In this document: one piece after another, positions 33,069-45,382 of the stretch
How the letters are laid out: each line of letters starts with the position of its first letter
Numbering within the stretch: the first letter of the stretch is position 1
Assembly (NCBI RefSeq): GCF_950295315.1
Contig: NC_080171.1
Coordinates: forward strand, 32,852,361-32,916,360
Origin: Erinaceus europaeus
Lineage: Eukaryota > Chordata > Mammalia > Eulipotyphla > Erinaceidae
Direction of reading: 5' to 3'
Length of the DNA stretch: 64,000 bases
Notes under the pieces: model-generated
Seen by the model: the letters and a program-made list of their open reading frames with translations, nothing else
Told to the model about the DNA's origin: nothing
Databases searched by the model: none
Translations under genes and position numbers: made by a program

Positions 33069-34745
33069 ACACAACTTCCCAAGACTGTTGTGGAACAGCC
33101 TGGAATGTCAAGATGAGTATCTTTATCTGTACCATGCTGGGTTTTCAACTAAGATGTGATTGTGGCAGCTAAGCTTGCTGTCTCTATTTCCTCTCTACTC
33201 CAGAACAATTGTTTAGCCTTCTGAACAAAGCTAAGATCCTCAGCCTTGTGCTGGGTATAGCTGATGCATAAAGACTTCCATTTATACCTCCCACCCTTTT
33301 TTGCTACATATCCCGTGAAGTCAATGCCTGATTAAAAAGAAACAAGTGGGAAAAAAACAAGGGAAATTACCATTATAATGATAGATAACAGCTGTTATGA
33401 TATGACTAGACTGTCTTGCACCTATCGCTTGCATTATAGAGAAGGAATGAAATGATAGCACTAAATAAAACAGCAGGGTAGAGAGAAAACCTAGAGCAGG
33501 TATTGCTTTGCAATGAATTTTAGAACCAGGAAATTGCTAATGTAAATAATATATAGACCCTAATTCTGTTCTCCAGATTGGTATGTAAAAGCCTGAGGAC
33601 TGAACAAACACACAGGGTCTACCTTTACATTTCTCATTCTATCCAGATAAGCCCTCATTATGTGGATGGGATGCTAATATCAAACCCACACATCAGATGT
33701 GGGAAGCTGGGCTGTAGAAGGAAAAAAAGACTGAATTAAACCACCTCAGTATGATAGTACGTTAATACTATATCTTCCAGTCAGGAATAACAAGCTAAAA
33801 GTAGGCAGAAACTACCCTGGAATTAGGCTGTGTTGGCATGGAGACTCTTTTAATACTATCTGTTTATTCCTGTATTGTATGTCTCAAAACACAATGGGAA
33901 ATACCATGCATTTTTCATGGTACTTCAGTGATTGCTATAGCCAAAGCTCTACCTGAAGTTAAATAAGCAGACATTCTAATTTCCTTCCCCTCCACCCCCA
34001 GCTCCAATATAGTAGTTAGTTCTGAGGGCACTTAGAAGCAGGGCAGGTGGATCTGCATTATGCCTGTGGCTCCATTGCCAAGCACACTATCTTGATGTTG
34101 ACACAAGAGGCAGCTTTGCCTGGCAGCACAGACATCAAAGCCCCCTTATGGAAGAACCTCCCCAAATCTGGAATAGGCATTTTATAATTTCCAACCATTT
34201 CATTAAGGTATTAAGGTGCATTAATTGCTTCATAGCCATGTAGATATAGGGTTATATTCATTGACTTAAGTTGACAACTTCCTTTTTTTTTTTTCCTTCC
34301 TTTTTTGCTAAAGCTAGTTAGGAAGAAGCACTTCAAATGGGTGTCTAATGATCTCATAAACACTGCATTTCTCTGATTGCTAAGTAGCTTCCTTTCCTTT
34401 TTTCTCTTAATTCTCAGCTTCCAGTTCCTCTTCATTATGGTTCTGAACAGCTGAACTTGGGCTCTGAAGTGCTATTTCCTCTGTCTCTTCAGAAACATGA
34501 TGACTCCATCAGCGATAATGGACAGAAGGATGAACTGTCACTGAGGGAGAGGGAGTCATAAAAAGGCTTCAATTCCAGCAAAGACTCACGCATTTCTATT
34601 TGAACCAAATAGAAGGAAACTTTCCTAGTAAACACATGGATGGTGCAATGTCCCCAAAGTGGTAGTGAAAATGGTTACTCAAAATTGTCAAGCTTTTCAT
34701 TTAACTAATGACTTTATGAAGCAGACACTTAAAAATTGTGTCTTC
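31162..34745. other. Unassigned, largely non-repeat DNA
   Basis: The longest repeat-poor block (3.6 kb). It contains one (GT)n microsatellite and short CT runs (32109-32127). No exon can be supported; several frames of 60-97 codons are no longer than chance allows. Confidence 0.4.
33027..33066. repeat. (GT)n microsatellite
   Basis: Twenty uninterrupted GT units. Confidence 0.98.
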
Positions 34746-35079
34746 GGGAGCCAGGTAGTAATGCACTGGATTAAGTGCACATAATTCTAAGTGCAAGAAC
34801 CTGCATAAGGATCCTGGTTCAAGGCCCCAGCTCCCCACCTGCAGGGAGGTCACTTCACAAGAGTTGAAGCAGGTCTGCAGGTGTCATTTGCTCCCCCTCT
34901 CTGTCTTCTCCTTCCCTCTCAATTTCTCTCTGTCCTATCCAACAACAGCAGCAGCAATAACAACAACAATAACAGCAACACCAGCAGCAATAATGACAAT
35001 GGGGAAAATATGGCTTCTAACAGCGGTAGATTCATAGTGCAGGCACAGAGACCCAGCTATAACCCTGGAGGAAAAAAAT
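34746..35079 (+). mobile_element. Long SINE (A-like head, B-like 3' end)
   Basis: GGGAGCCAGGTAGTAATGC head and a CAACAGCAGCAGCAATAAC inner repeat, followed by the 3' module TAGATTCATAGTGCAGGCAC. Flanked by AATTGTGTCTTC/AATTGTATCTTC. The longest SINE form here, about 334 bp. Confidence 0.88.
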
Positions 35080-35129
35080 AATTGTATCTTCATTAAAGGA
35101 TTATATCCCAAAAGTTAGTGATGATAACT

Positions 35130-35262
35130 TTAGATTTATTCACTTATGAGAGAAAGAGAGAACACCAGAGTGCTACCTAGGTACATGAGGTGCTGGAAAT
35201 TGAACTTGGGGCTTCATGCTTGAGAGTCCAGTGCTTGATCTACTGTGCCACCTGCTGGACAT
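35130..35262 (-). mobile_element. SINE (type D)
   Basis: TATTCACTTATGAGAGAAAG then GCTTGAGAGTCCAGTGCTTG and CACCTGCTGGAC. Confidence 0.75.
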
Positions 35263-35339
35263 TTAATTGGTATTTTAAATCTCTGGATATTAAACCAGGC
35301 TGATTACATTTATAATCTGATCGACTGTTAAGAACTCTT

Positions 35340-35520
35340 CTTTTTTCTTTCGGCAGACCAGGAACCAAGTACATGAGTGATTTCACTGCTCTAGGGACAA
35401 CTCTTACATTCAAGTAGAGTGACAGAGAGAGAAGCAGAAAGAGATAGAGAAAGAGGGGCAGACACCACCTTGCCAGAGGCCACCCCTCCACGACCCCAGC
35501 GCTGGAAACTGGATTACACA
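35340..35520 (-). mobile_element. Possible diverged SINE
   Basis: A GAGTGACAGAGAGAGAAGC purine stretch and CGCTGGAAACTGG suggest a worn SINE; the head is not clear. Confidence 0.3.
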
Positions 35521-35834
35521 TTTGGCCAGTTAATGAGTGATCCTTTAGCTTCTTTTGAGAATATGATGTTGGCATACTGCTAAACTAGAATATCAGGTGA
35601 ATCTGTAGTCAAATAGTAAAATGTCCTTTATATTCTGTTTACACTACTACCATATGCTAAGGAAAATAAATACAAAAAAAAAAAAAACCTAAGTACTGCA
35701 TATGCCCTTCAAATCGTTTATTCTGAGTCAATTCATACAGAGAAGATGCCTTAAATTGGAGGTCTGACCACCAAACCAAATCAGTAGGCTGACAAGAGTT
35801 GAAAAGCATGACCAATTCAAAACCCTTATTTATT

Positions 35835-36052
35835 TAATTTTTTTGTTTTTTTGTTATTGGATAAAGACAGAGAGAAGTTGAGAGGGGGGTGAGACAGGGT
35901 GGAAGACAGAGAGACACCTGCAGACCTGCTTCACCGCCTGTGAAGCGACTCCCCTGCAGGTGGGGAGCCGTGGACTTGAACCGGGATCCTAACTGGTCCT
36001 TGTGCTTTGCACCACCTGCGCTTAACCCACTGCACTACCGCCTGACTCCCTA
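35835..36052 (-). mobile_element. SINE (type A, short tail)
   Basis: TATTGGATAAAGACAGAGAG, CTGCAGACCTGCTTCACCGC and a head ending CCGCCTGACTCCC. It lacks the AAC-repeat tail of the long type A copies. Confidence 0.9.
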
Positions 36053-36481
36053 TTTATATTTTTTCAACTACAACTGAAAAAAATGAAGCTAGTGAAAAAG
36101 GGATGGTTTCTATGTATATTTGTAGGTAGTTGTTTTCTAAAATTAACAGATCTTCTGTTAAATTCATATGATTTTTACATAGAATCAACTGAGGATTAAA
36201 TATTTTCAAAGAATTTAGCATTTCCTGTTGGAGTTTTCGACAACCCCTCTAGCAGCGGTGGACAGAAACCCAGCTACTACTGTCATGAATGGCTGCTAGT
36301 GTTTGGAACCAAAAGAGTAAACAAACATTTACTGCACCATAAATATAGTCATGGTCAGAACAGGAGCAATGCCATGCTTTTCCTTGTCTGACAGATTTCC
36401 TAATAATTAAGTTTTTTAGTCCCCCAACCATGAGTGGTTCTAGAACATACATTTGTAATTTGAACAGATATACACAAACAA

Positions 36482-36529
<48 letters not shown>

Positions 36530-37896
36530 GTAGAGAGAGAAAGATACAGAAACACTTGCAAAACCTATTGGATGCTAATAAAATAGGGGAAGGTTACATT
36601 TAAACTTTATGTACTTTGTTTTTCCTTCTGAATGTTTGTTTTACCTTTGGGGTCACTGGTTTCCATAAATTCCCTGTGTCTTAGCAGTATGGAGGATATT
36701 TTTAAACATAGCTCTTATGCTGGAGTGTACATTAAATATTTGTCCAGCTGATTAAAACAGTTCTACATTTATTTAATGTTTGAACAGTAAACAGTTTATT
36801 GAAAACTGAAATGTCTTTTTATACATACACGTATGCTCACACAGACACACCTCTCAGAAGAGGGGCTTCTGTTAAGGAGGTTTCTCAAGTTAGACTACTG
36901 AGGATAAACAGCCCTAGGATAAACCCCATGTTCAGATACAGTTATCTTCCAGGGAGGGTTGGGGCTTGGCAGGTATGGGCCCAGGTCTCAGCTGTGCAGC
37001 CATATTGAGTGGGCAGGAACGGTGGTAATGGGGCGGTGAGTGGCTTAAAACCAGAGAAAGGTTTCATGCTGACAGAAACATTTATCTTAGGGGAAGAAAA
37101 TACATGGTTTCTGATATTAAAGACAGCTCAGACACACCTCAGTAGTAGCATTCTCTGCCCTTTACCTTGTTTTGTTAAAACACAAGATATTTTGACCTCA
37201 GATAAACTGGGAAAGGTTGAGATTACTTTGAAGAATGACAAACAAATGGAAGATAAACCATGTAGCAGTGCCTTTGCTTTGTCATCTGTGAAACCTAAGT
37301 GAACCCGAAAGGAAATAGTCACACTGTTTATGTTAGCTTCTACAATCACCTGTCAAAAGGAGATTGTGTATATTCCCCTATTAATTCTCACCATATCTCT
37401 AGCTAAATACACTTGGTACATTTCTGTTATCAAGCCTGGTGCTATGCTGTGTGATGGTTAAATAAAAGTTTAGTTGCTTTTACCATATAAGAACTGCAAC
37501 CTTGAGAGAATGTAATGTTTTAAAATTACTTAATGCTATCCATTATACTGAGCATAATTTAATCTTCTCTGGTTAGTCACTGAATATTCTAATATCATAT
37601 AGCACTCAGGATTCTAAATTCTGAGCAATATTATTCTCAAATGGGCTTATAAATTTTTGGATAAATGAGATTTTTTTTAGAAGTGAGCAAGCATACGTAT
37701 CAGCATACTCATTGATTCATTGTGTGATAGGATGTAAATAAATAGTGAATGTGTTAGAAGTTTATTAATGAGGAAACAGTGAACATGTGAAGCGAAAAAA
37801 ATTACACAGACTAGTGTAGTAAATAAAAAGAAGGGTGAATCTGAATATGCTGGCAGGAAGACACCCTTTTCCCATTAAAGATGCCATAAAAAACAG
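36053..37896. other. Unassigned DNA with one microsatellite
   Basis: No gene recognised. A (CA)n(GA)n run lies at 36483-36529. Confidence 0.4.
36483..36529. repeat. (CA)n(GA)n microsatellite
   Basis: CA block followed directly by a GA block. Confidence 0.97.
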
Positions 37897-38088
37897 GGGC
37901 CAGGTGGTGGCACACCAGGTTAAGCACACCTGTTACAATGCATAAGAACTCAGGTTCAAGCCACCAGTCCCTATCTGCAAGGGAAAGCTTCATAAGCAGT
38001 GCTGCAGGTGTCTCTCTGTCTCCTCCCCATTTCCTCTTCCTTTCAATTTCTCTCTGTCTTTAAACAGTAAATAAAAATATTTTTTAAA
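37897..38088 (+). mobile_element. SINE (type B)
   Basis: GGGCCAGGTGGTGGCACACC head and CAGGTTCAAGCC B box, with the flanking repeat CATAAAAAACAG/CATAAAAGACAG. Confidence 0.92.
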
Positions 38089-38101
38089 GTCATAAAAGAC
38101 A

Positions 38102-38629
38102 GTCTGAAATGCAACTTTGCTAGAAAGAACACACCCATAAGTTTGTAGTCTCATAAAGGTGTGGAGGCTTTCTGGAATGATAAAGAAGAAACTGTTAATA
38201 CTGATTACATGTAGAGAGTCAACAAGTAGCAGGACAAGATAAACTTTTTCCTTCATGCTGGCTGAGCTGTTGAACTTGTGATCTGCAACTCCTAAAATGA
38301 GAATATATGTGCTTACATTTATATTTTATGAGTTGAAAATCTGACTTAAAAGAAATATTAATAAAATTTAAAAGTAAGGATTTACTTTGCATACTGAAGT
38401 AAGCACAGCTCTTTTGAAAACAGGGTAAATTTCCAAAAAAGGCCATTTGTTCACAAATCCAAAGTAACATTATGGTCATGCACATAACCAATGTGTACAT
38501 ACAGATTGTTAAGGCAAACAGCCAGTAGGAACTGTAAATATAGGGTTTTTGTTTTTTTTCCAGAGTTCTCTCTTTTTTTAAATAGTTTTTAAAAGATCTT
38601 ATTGAGATCTCAGTACATACACTGTTGGA
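38102..38629. other. Unassigned DNA
   Basis: No gene recognised. Confidence 0.4.
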
Positions 38630-38788
38630 GATTTTTTTTTAAAGATTTTATTTATTTATTAATGAGAAAGATAGGAGGAGAGAGAAAGAACCAGACATCA
38701 CTCTGGCACATGTGCTGCCGGGGATTGAACTCAGGACCTCATACTTGAGAGTCCAATGCTTTATCCACTGTGCCATCTCCTAGACCAC
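38630..38788 (-). mobile_element. SINE (type D)
   Basis: Cleanest type D copy: TTTATTTATTAATGAGAAAG, CCGGGGATTGAACTCAGGAC and TGCCATCTCCTAGACC. Confidence 0.92.
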
Positions 38789-39195
38789 CAGAGTTCTCTT
38801 TCAATTGTTACACACAGATGCTTATATTTGGGGTATTTCTTTTTACTATATATATATATAAATTCCAGCAATTTCTTTTGAAGTGTCCTTTACACACTGA
38901 GTATAGTGACTTGAAACAACTTTGTTTTTCCAACTACTGCTTGACCATGTTCTGTCTAAATGCCTTAATGACACTTTGGGCCTATTGCTGGCTTTCCAGG
39001 ACTTTTTATCAAAGTCTAGTTTACAATTCTCTTCTCATACTTCGTTATCATCTCATTTTCTCCCCTACCTTACAGCTGTTACTAGCACTGAAGGCTTCCT
39101 CATTTGAACTTGAATCTGTGTATTTCATTTGGAGGCTTGACTCCCATAGTGATGTTCCCATAGGAATAGCAAAAATGGAGAAAAGACAGTCTACT
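38789..39195. other. Unassigned DNA
   Basis: A 142-codon frame (38770-39198) crosses the SINE edge and has no recognisable domain; not called. Confidence 0.4.
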
Positions 39196-39365
39196 TAAAA
39201 ATTTTTTTTCGTCATCTCCAGAGCTTCACCACTCTAGGCTGACTCTTTCAGATAGAGACAGATTCAGAGAAAAAGAAGGAAGACATCACAGCACCACAGC
39301 TTTCTTTAGTGTGGTGGGGCCAGGCTCTAACCTGGTTCATGTACATGGCATAGCTGCATAATATC
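39196..39365 (-). mobile_element. SINE (type F)
   Basis: CCAGAGCTTCACCACTCTAG, a purine stretch, CACAGCACCACAGC and GGTTCATGTACATGGCATAG in complement orientation. Confidence 0.5.
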
Positions 39366-39412
39366 CAGGAGCAGCTATTTCTTGACTTACTTGCTGAAGC
39401 TGGCATCACTTC

Positions 39413-39641
39413 TCTTTTTTAAATTTTTTAATTAACTTTATTTATTTATTGGATAAAGACAGTCAGAAATCTAGAGGGGACAGGGTGACTGAGAGGGACA
39501 AAGAGAGAGAGATACCTGCAACACAACTTCACCACTTGCAAAGCTTCCCCCTCCCGCAGGTGGGGACTGGGGGCTGGAACCCAGATATTTGAACATTGTA
39601 ACATGTGCACTCAACCAGGTGTGCCACCACCCAGCCAGCCC
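39413..39641 (-). mobile_element. SINE (type B)
   Basis: TTATTTATTGGATAAAGACAG, CCGCAGGTGGGGACTGGGGG and CACCACCCAGCCAGCCCC. Confidence 0.9.
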
Positions 39642-39954
39642 CTGTGATCTCTTTAGACCATTATTTCTCTGAACCATACTGATTTGACTGTTATAGATCT
39701 CAATGAACAGTCACCCAGATAATTGGGACTCACTGAGTTTTGTTTATTTATTTTGTTTTCCATTCACTTTAGACCTCCCCACTGTCTTTACCTTCCAGAC
39801 TAAAGGATTAGACCCATTTCTGTCTCCATGTTTTCTTCAACCTATTTCTACCCACCAACAAGCTACTGTTGTTGAAAATACAACCCACAATTGCTTGCTT
39901 CTGATATTTCACTACTAGACTGACAGAAACTCTGCTTAGCAAACATCTCCAGTC
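39642..39954. other. Unassigned DNA
   Basis: No gene recognised. Confidence 0.4.
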
Positions 39955-40262
39955 CAGCTACATCAAACTAAAAATATTTTGTAAAGAGAACAAAACTTGC
40001 ATCCAAATGATAAGGCATTCTACTGAATGAGAAAAGACATTAATGTATTATATATATTTGACAAAGGGTTATTATCTGAAGCACAAAAATAACTCAAAAA
40101 CCACACCAACAACAAAATAAACCACCTGATTAAAAGCTAAACAGCAGATCTGGACAACAGATCTACTCTGATCTGTCTCTGAGGAAGACATACAGATGGA
40201 CAACATCTTTTATTAAAACCACAATGAGAGATCACCTCACACCTCTGACAATGAAGACTAGC
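39955..40262 (+). mobile_element. Old L1 fragment (ORF2 C-terminal region)
   Basis: ACAAAGGGTTATTATCTGAA, AAACCACACCAACAAC, GAAGACATACAGATGG and AAAACCACAATGAGAGATCA are L1 ORF2 phrases in the usual order. Confidence 0.75.
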
Positions 40263-41424
40263 CCTTCGCAGAAGAAGTGAATCAGCTACTGATGTGAAAT
40301 GACTTGGAAGACAAGGGGATGCCTGAGGAGTCAAAAGGGAGCCACCGATCTTGTGTAAACCAAATAGTTCTGCCTTTTATCAGTTTTACACATAAATTTC
40401 CATCCACAATTCCATTTTTCTGAAAGGATTTGATAGCTTAGAAATGTGGAGAAGACAGATTTGTGAAAGAGATAAGCATCAGATATGTGGCAAGGACACA
40501 CATAGAGGTAAATTAGTTGGATGCCAAGCAGAGCTGCCATGCCCAGAAATAATGAGATAGGAAGACTGGTGTGAGGAAGGAAGGGAAGGAAATTATGATA
40601 GTTGACAGAAAAAAAAACTTGAATAAGTCATTTTAAGTCTTTTGACTTGATTTTTTTTTCTAAAGGATTTAGAATTTAAGAAGTAAAAAGTATCATTTAA
40701 GGAAGATGATTCTATATTGCCAGACATGGTAGATATTGATGCTTTTAAAATCAGAAAATTAAATGAGATCAAACTTCTGCTCTTATAAACCTTTCTCTCA
40801 GACTCTTACCCTGGTAAATCCTGAAATTTAAATTGTTCCTGGGGGTGGAGACTGGGTGAAATGGGGGTGGGATGTATTCTTTCAAAAGAAGTTCTCAACT
40901 TTCAGAATCCTCATCTGTGTCTGAGACAGGGGTCATTCTGTCTCCTGGGATGGAGAGAGAGAGAGAGACAGAGAGAGAGAGAGAGATATTTCTAGGCTCT
41001 AACAAAAATGAGCTGCTTAAAGTAATCTCAGTGCTGCCAAATGTTCAGCAAAGTCTTGACAGTGTTTAGGAGAAACCTCACTGAATCCCTCACGTAATGA
41101 TGTTGAAAACCACAGGATGCTACAAGCTCCACCACAGGGAGCCTCCTCACAGTTTTTAGCAGATGGCAGTGTATATACTTCTTTTATGTACAATGCTTCT
41201 CTCAATTAAAGATGATTTTTCAAAAACAGCTCTCTTAGAGATGGAAAGAAGAAAAAATATAATACTCAGCTGTAAACAGCCTTATAGTTACATACGCCAA
41301 GAAGAAATTAAAAGTCATTATACCAAGATGGATTTCTTATATATTCTCTGAATGTGAAATACTGAGGCAAATTAATTCTTCATGTTCTACCAGGTGAGAC
41401 TCTTCTGAGGTATGGAGAACTAGT
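40263..41424. other. Unassigned DNA with a GA run
   Basis: A (GA)n stretch at 40951-40986; otherwise nothing recognised. Confidence 0.4.
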
Positions 41425-41662
41425 AAGGTATCAATTCAATACCAGTGGTGAAGCCACTGGTGAAGCCAGTGGTGAAGCAGGTCTGCAGGTATTCACGGTT
41501 TTCTCTCTTCCTCTTTACCTTTTGCTCTTCTCTCAATTTCTCTGTGTTCTGTCAAATAAAATAAAAAGGAAAAAGAAAGGGAAAATGGCTATTGGGAGCT
41601 GTGATTCACACTGCTGACACTAAGCCCCAGTGATAACCCTGGTGGCAATTAAAAAAAAAAAA
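41425..41662 (+). mobile_element. 5'-truncated SINE (type B-like)
   Basis: Begins with three tandem copies of a GGTGAAGCCA-like unit (41448-41481), then GTCTGCAGGTATTC, a CT stretch, the 3' module and an A tail at 41650-41663. Confidence 0.7.
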
Positions 41663-42150
41663 AAGTTCTACTGAGTCAAGCAGATTGGCTTGAAGTTTAT
41701 CTTTCACTAATTCAGAGCAGCTTTGTCTAGGGAAATTCTGTCTTATTTTTATTTATATTTACTTGTCAAAGGTCCATGGATCAGTAAAAATGCAAACCAG
41801 TGTCTTCTGGAAGGTCACAGCTCTATCACTTGACCACTGTGGTTGTCTGATCTGCTCAATGGCATTTTCAGACATGGCACCCATTGCCCATCTTAAGTGA
41901 GGAGCCATATTTTACTCTGCTTCAACGGTTCTTTCAAGAATCAGGCATAAGATGGTAGTTCAAAAATCTCTACTGTTCAACTATTTAACAAATGTAGTGT
42001 GTGCAAAGCACTGTATTAGGACTCCTTAGGAAGAGACTGTTGCAGAATACTTGATTCCTAGCTAAATTAAGAAACCTGTGCCAGAAGGGATTGCTTAGGA
42101 GGAAGAAAACCTCAGAGAATTCAGGAAGAAAGTGGTGAGTGCTTTGATAT
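41663..42150. other. Unassigned DNA
   Basis: No gene recognised. Confidence 0.4.
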
Positions 42151-42405
42151 AATATCAACTGTCAGCATTTGTGGCATATTCTTATAAACCAGACACTGGG
42201 CTAAATGTTTTGTAAGTATTATCTCATTTGATCATATCCACAACACCATGAGATTGATAATATTTTCCTCATTTTATAGAGGAAGCCAAAGCTTAGAGAG
42301 ATTAAGGCATTTTCCAGGTGTCACCCAGCTGTGAATGTAAAATCAGTAGATCTAGGACTTAAGCCCAGATCTTTCTGTCTTAAAAGCCTCTGTTCAAAAT
42401 CACTG
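42151..42405 (+). mobile_element. MIR element
   Basis: Nearly the whole MIR can be read: CCAGACACTGGGCTAAATG, TATCTCATTTGATCATATCC, CCTCATTTTATAGAGGAAGC, TTAGAGAGATTAAGG and CACCCAGCTGTGAATG. It is ancient, pre-dating placental radiation. Confidence 0.88.
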
Positions 42406-42505
42406 TACTTAGCTCTTTTATTTTTCAATGTCTCTTTATTAAAAACTTCTACAGCCACTATGGATATTTACTGGAGACAGAAAACGTACAGCTTATCAGA
42501 GTGTG

Positions 42506-42631
42506 GACAAGTGAGACTGAAAAAGTGGTTCATGGTCATACAAAGAGACTCTCATGCCTGAGGCTCCAAAGTTCAGGTTCAATCCCCCATACCACCATAA
42601 GCCAGAGCTGGTATAACAGTGCTCTGGTAAG
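42506..42631 (+). mobile_element. SINE (type C)
   Basis: CTCATGCCTGAGGCTCC, AGGTTCAATCCCCCATACC and ATAAGCCAGAGCTGG; its 3' end leads into a GAAA repeat. Confidence 0.85.
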
Positions 42632-42637
42632 AAGAAA

Positions 42638-42697
<60 letters not shown>

Positions 42698-42714
42698 AAA
42701 AGAGAGAGAGAAAG
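42632..42714. repeat. (GAAA)n microsatellite in a SINE tail
   Basis: About 16 GAAA units and a short GA run, probably grown from the SINE tail. Confidence 0.97.
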
Positions 42715-42859
42715 ACAGGTTCAAAAAGGAGAAGGAAGAAAGAAATAAGTGGGAGCAATGATATGGGGATTGGAATATTGGAATCTTGAATGAAAAATCA
42801 GGACAGCGGCATCCCTGAAGAAATGCTTCCAGTATCTTAATTTTAAGAATATTATATTT

Positions 42860-43022
42860 GATTATTCATTCATTCATTTGTTAGATATAGAGATAAACTG
42901 AAGTGGAAAGGGGATAAAGAGGGGGGAAAAGAGACATCTGAATGCCTGTTTCATCACTCCTGAAGGATCAGGGCCTTGAACCCAGGTCCTTGCACTCAAA
43001 TGGTGTGCCACCACCTGCTCCC
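42860..43022 (-). mobile_element. SINE (type B), diverged
   Basis: CATTCATTTGTTAGATATAG, CCTTGAACCCAGGTCCTTGC and GTGCCACCACCTGCTCCC. Confidence 0.75.
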
Positions 43023-43173
43023 TATTTTTATTTGATTTAATTGTAGCATCTTGAATTCTTGCCAATCATCTATCAAGTATAGCTTCTAAATAATTCATAT
43101 TATTAATTGTGTGACTGTGTGTGTTTGCATGGATGTGTGTATACACACATGTACTATTGGGTAATTGACATAT

Positions 43174-43457
43174 ATATTTTTTTAATATTTATTTTATTTA
43201 TTTATTCCCTTTTGTTGCCCTTGTTGTTTTATTGTTGTAGTTATTATTGTTGTTGTTGTTGTTGGATAGGACAGAGAGAAATGGAGAGAGGAGGGGAAGG
43301 CAGAGAGGAGGAGAGAAAGACACCTGCAGACCTGCTTCACCTCCTGTGAAGCGACTCCCCTGCAGGTGGGGAGCCGGGGTTCGAACCGGGATCCTTATGC
43401 GGGTCCTTGTGCTTTGCGCCACCTGCGCTTAACCCGCTGCGCTACAGCCCGACTCCC
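43174..43457 (-). mobile_element. Young SINE (type A)
   Basis: Near-consensus and rich in intact CpG: GGTTCGAACCGGGATCC (B box region) and GCGCCACCTGCGCTTAACC. Target repeat AATTGACATAT at 43163-43173 and 43458-43468. Confidence 0.95.
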
Positions 43458-43471
43458 AATTGACATATTTT

Positions 43472-43686
43472 TATTTTTATTATCTTTATTTATTTATTGG
43501 GTAGAGACAGCCAGAAATCAATAGGGAAGGGGGAGACAGAGAGGGAGAGAGACAGAAACATACCTACAGACCTGCTTCACTATTCACAAAGCTTTCCCCC
43601 TGCAGCTGGGGGTCAAGGGCTTGAACCTAGGACTTTGAGCATTGTAACATGTACACTCAACCAAGTGAGCCACTACCTGGCCCCTT
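43472..43686 (-). mobile_element. SINE (type B), same target as its neighbour
   Basis: TTATCTTTATTTATTTATTGG, CCCCCTGCAGCTGGGGGTC and CACTACCTGGCCCC. Target repeat TTGACATATTTT at 43460-43471 and 43687-43698. Confidence 0.93.
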
Positions 43687-44020
43687 TTGACATATTTTCT
43701 TGTAAGGTAAAGTGTTTGTGTTTATAGGTTTGTGGTCCAGAACATACCAACACCACTGTGTCCTAAGCTGTCAACTAAAATCAGTGCTAACACAAATGGA
43801 CAAAAAAAAGTGAGCTTTAGGAGAAATTCCTGGTCCTTTTTCCCCTTGAAAGGCCTGAGTTGTGCATAAAAGGAGAACTCTAAGGCTGGAATAATTCCAA
43901 CAGCATGTGAGAGCCCTGTGAGATTTCCATAGTTCTCTCTGTCTTCTGAATCTTAGAAAATAGGCACTTATAATGAAAACATACACAGACTCTTAAATAC
44001 AATGCTGCTAGCAGGCATGG

Positions 44021-44248
44021 CTATAATAGCAAGGCAATTTAGCAATAATGGGTAAGTAGGAAGAAAATTAAATAGTTTGCTGAGATACAAGGAAAAAAAA
44101 ATGAAGCCAGGACATATTTGGCCTCATGATTAGCTGTAATGCAATGTCAGTTCATTAGTATAATTTAACCTCTTCATAAGTCTTTTCATGATAAATTCCA
44201 GTAATACACTGGAAATGCCAGCTGTTACGAATAGTCCATGACTGTGAG
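44021..44248 (+). repeat. Direct duplication, copy 1
   Basis: Shares with copy 2, in order: AATAGCAAG-CAATTTAGCA, GTTTGCTGAGATACA, ATATTTGGCCTCATG, TTCATTAGT-TAATTTA, GATAAATTC and GAAATGCCAGCTGT. AT-rich and not a known repeat family. Confidence 0.85.
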
Positions 44249-44414
44249 AGGTACTGAAAAAGGTGGGTTGGGTCTGTGATCCCCTCCTACGTTTTCTAGC
44301 TCAGCAAAAATATGTGGATGTCAGGTTTTTGCCTTTCCTGTCTACAGTAAATGTCCTCATTCCATTCCAGTCAGCCTGAGCCTTAGGGCAAGCCAGGGTT
44401 TGCAGCCATCTACT

Positions 44415-44637
44415 ACAATAATAGCAAGACAATTTAGCAGTAATGGATAAGTAGGGAGCAAATTAAGCCGTTTGCTGAGATACAGAAATGAAGCCAGAAA
44501 ATATTTGGCCTCATGTTAGGCTCCAAATTCATAGTCAATTCATTAGTGTAATTTAGTCCTTGCACAAGCCTTTGAGTGATAAATTCTACTAATACATTTG
44601 AAATGCCAGCTGTAAGAATAACTCATTGAGTGTTGAG
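44415..44637 (+). repeat. Direct duplication, copy 2
   Basis: Second copy, offset about 391 bp from the first, diverged by many substitutions and short indels, so the duplication is old. Confidence 0.85.
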
Positions 44638-45121
44638 TAAAATTAAAAGATGGGCAAAAATAAATCCTTCATTTTCATCTCATATGGCAAAATTTATGAA
44701 GACCTTTGAGAAGAAGCATCTGTCTGCTAGTTGTAAATTGAGAGTATTAAGGGAAAACATTGGAATATTTTGGTTATATTAACGAGAGGAATGTATTAAC
44801 TCAAAAGCATTTGAGATCTTTCCCTTTGGGGCTGAAGATTACTGTTGATGAAGAACATGTGAACTTTCAGAATTCATCTCTTGCTTGGGAACAAAGGACA
44901 CAGCACAAACAATACTGAACAGTTGGTGTTTGAGGAGTAGTTTCTAAGAAACACCATTATGTGTGGGATGATGATGGCTTATATTTTCATATGGATGTGG
45001 TTTTCTCAGTACTTGTGAGTGTTCTCTTTCAAGTCCATGGAGGCTGCAAGGCAGAGGACTTGGAGCAGGGCTAGGGAATAGAACCTATCAGTATTTGACT
45101 TCTTGGCAAAAAACAAAAGCA

Positions 45122-45123
<2 letters not shown>

Positions 45124-45163
<40 letters not shown>
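45124..45163. repeat. (GT)n microsatellite
   Basis: Twenty GT units. Confidence 0.98.
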
Positions 45164-45165
<2 letters not shown>

Positions 45166-45382
45166 TTCAACAGCTAGCTTTGCTTTCTGGTGACTTAAAA
45201 TTAGATATCTTCATAAAAAAGAAGTTGTTCACGACCCCACCCTACAGATAGTAGAAGAAAAAGACACACATAGTCTAAAACAATTGTCACAAGTAACGTG
45301 CTTTATATAAATTAACTTAGCTTCTCTTCTGTAAATATATAAAACGTGTACTGGAATTTTTTAGAAGAGAAAACTGCAGGGT

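Larger units (their letters stand above)
43699..45382. other. Unassigned DNA holding an old direct duplication
   Basis: Apart from the duplication (44021-44248, 44415-44637) and a GT run, nothing is recognised. No coding frame of note. Confidence 0.4.

Noticed and set aside
38770..39198. 142-codon plus frame, partly hydrophobic
   Set aside because: It begins inside a SINE head and runs through AT-rich DNA; the hydrophobicity comes from T-rich codons. No domain seen.
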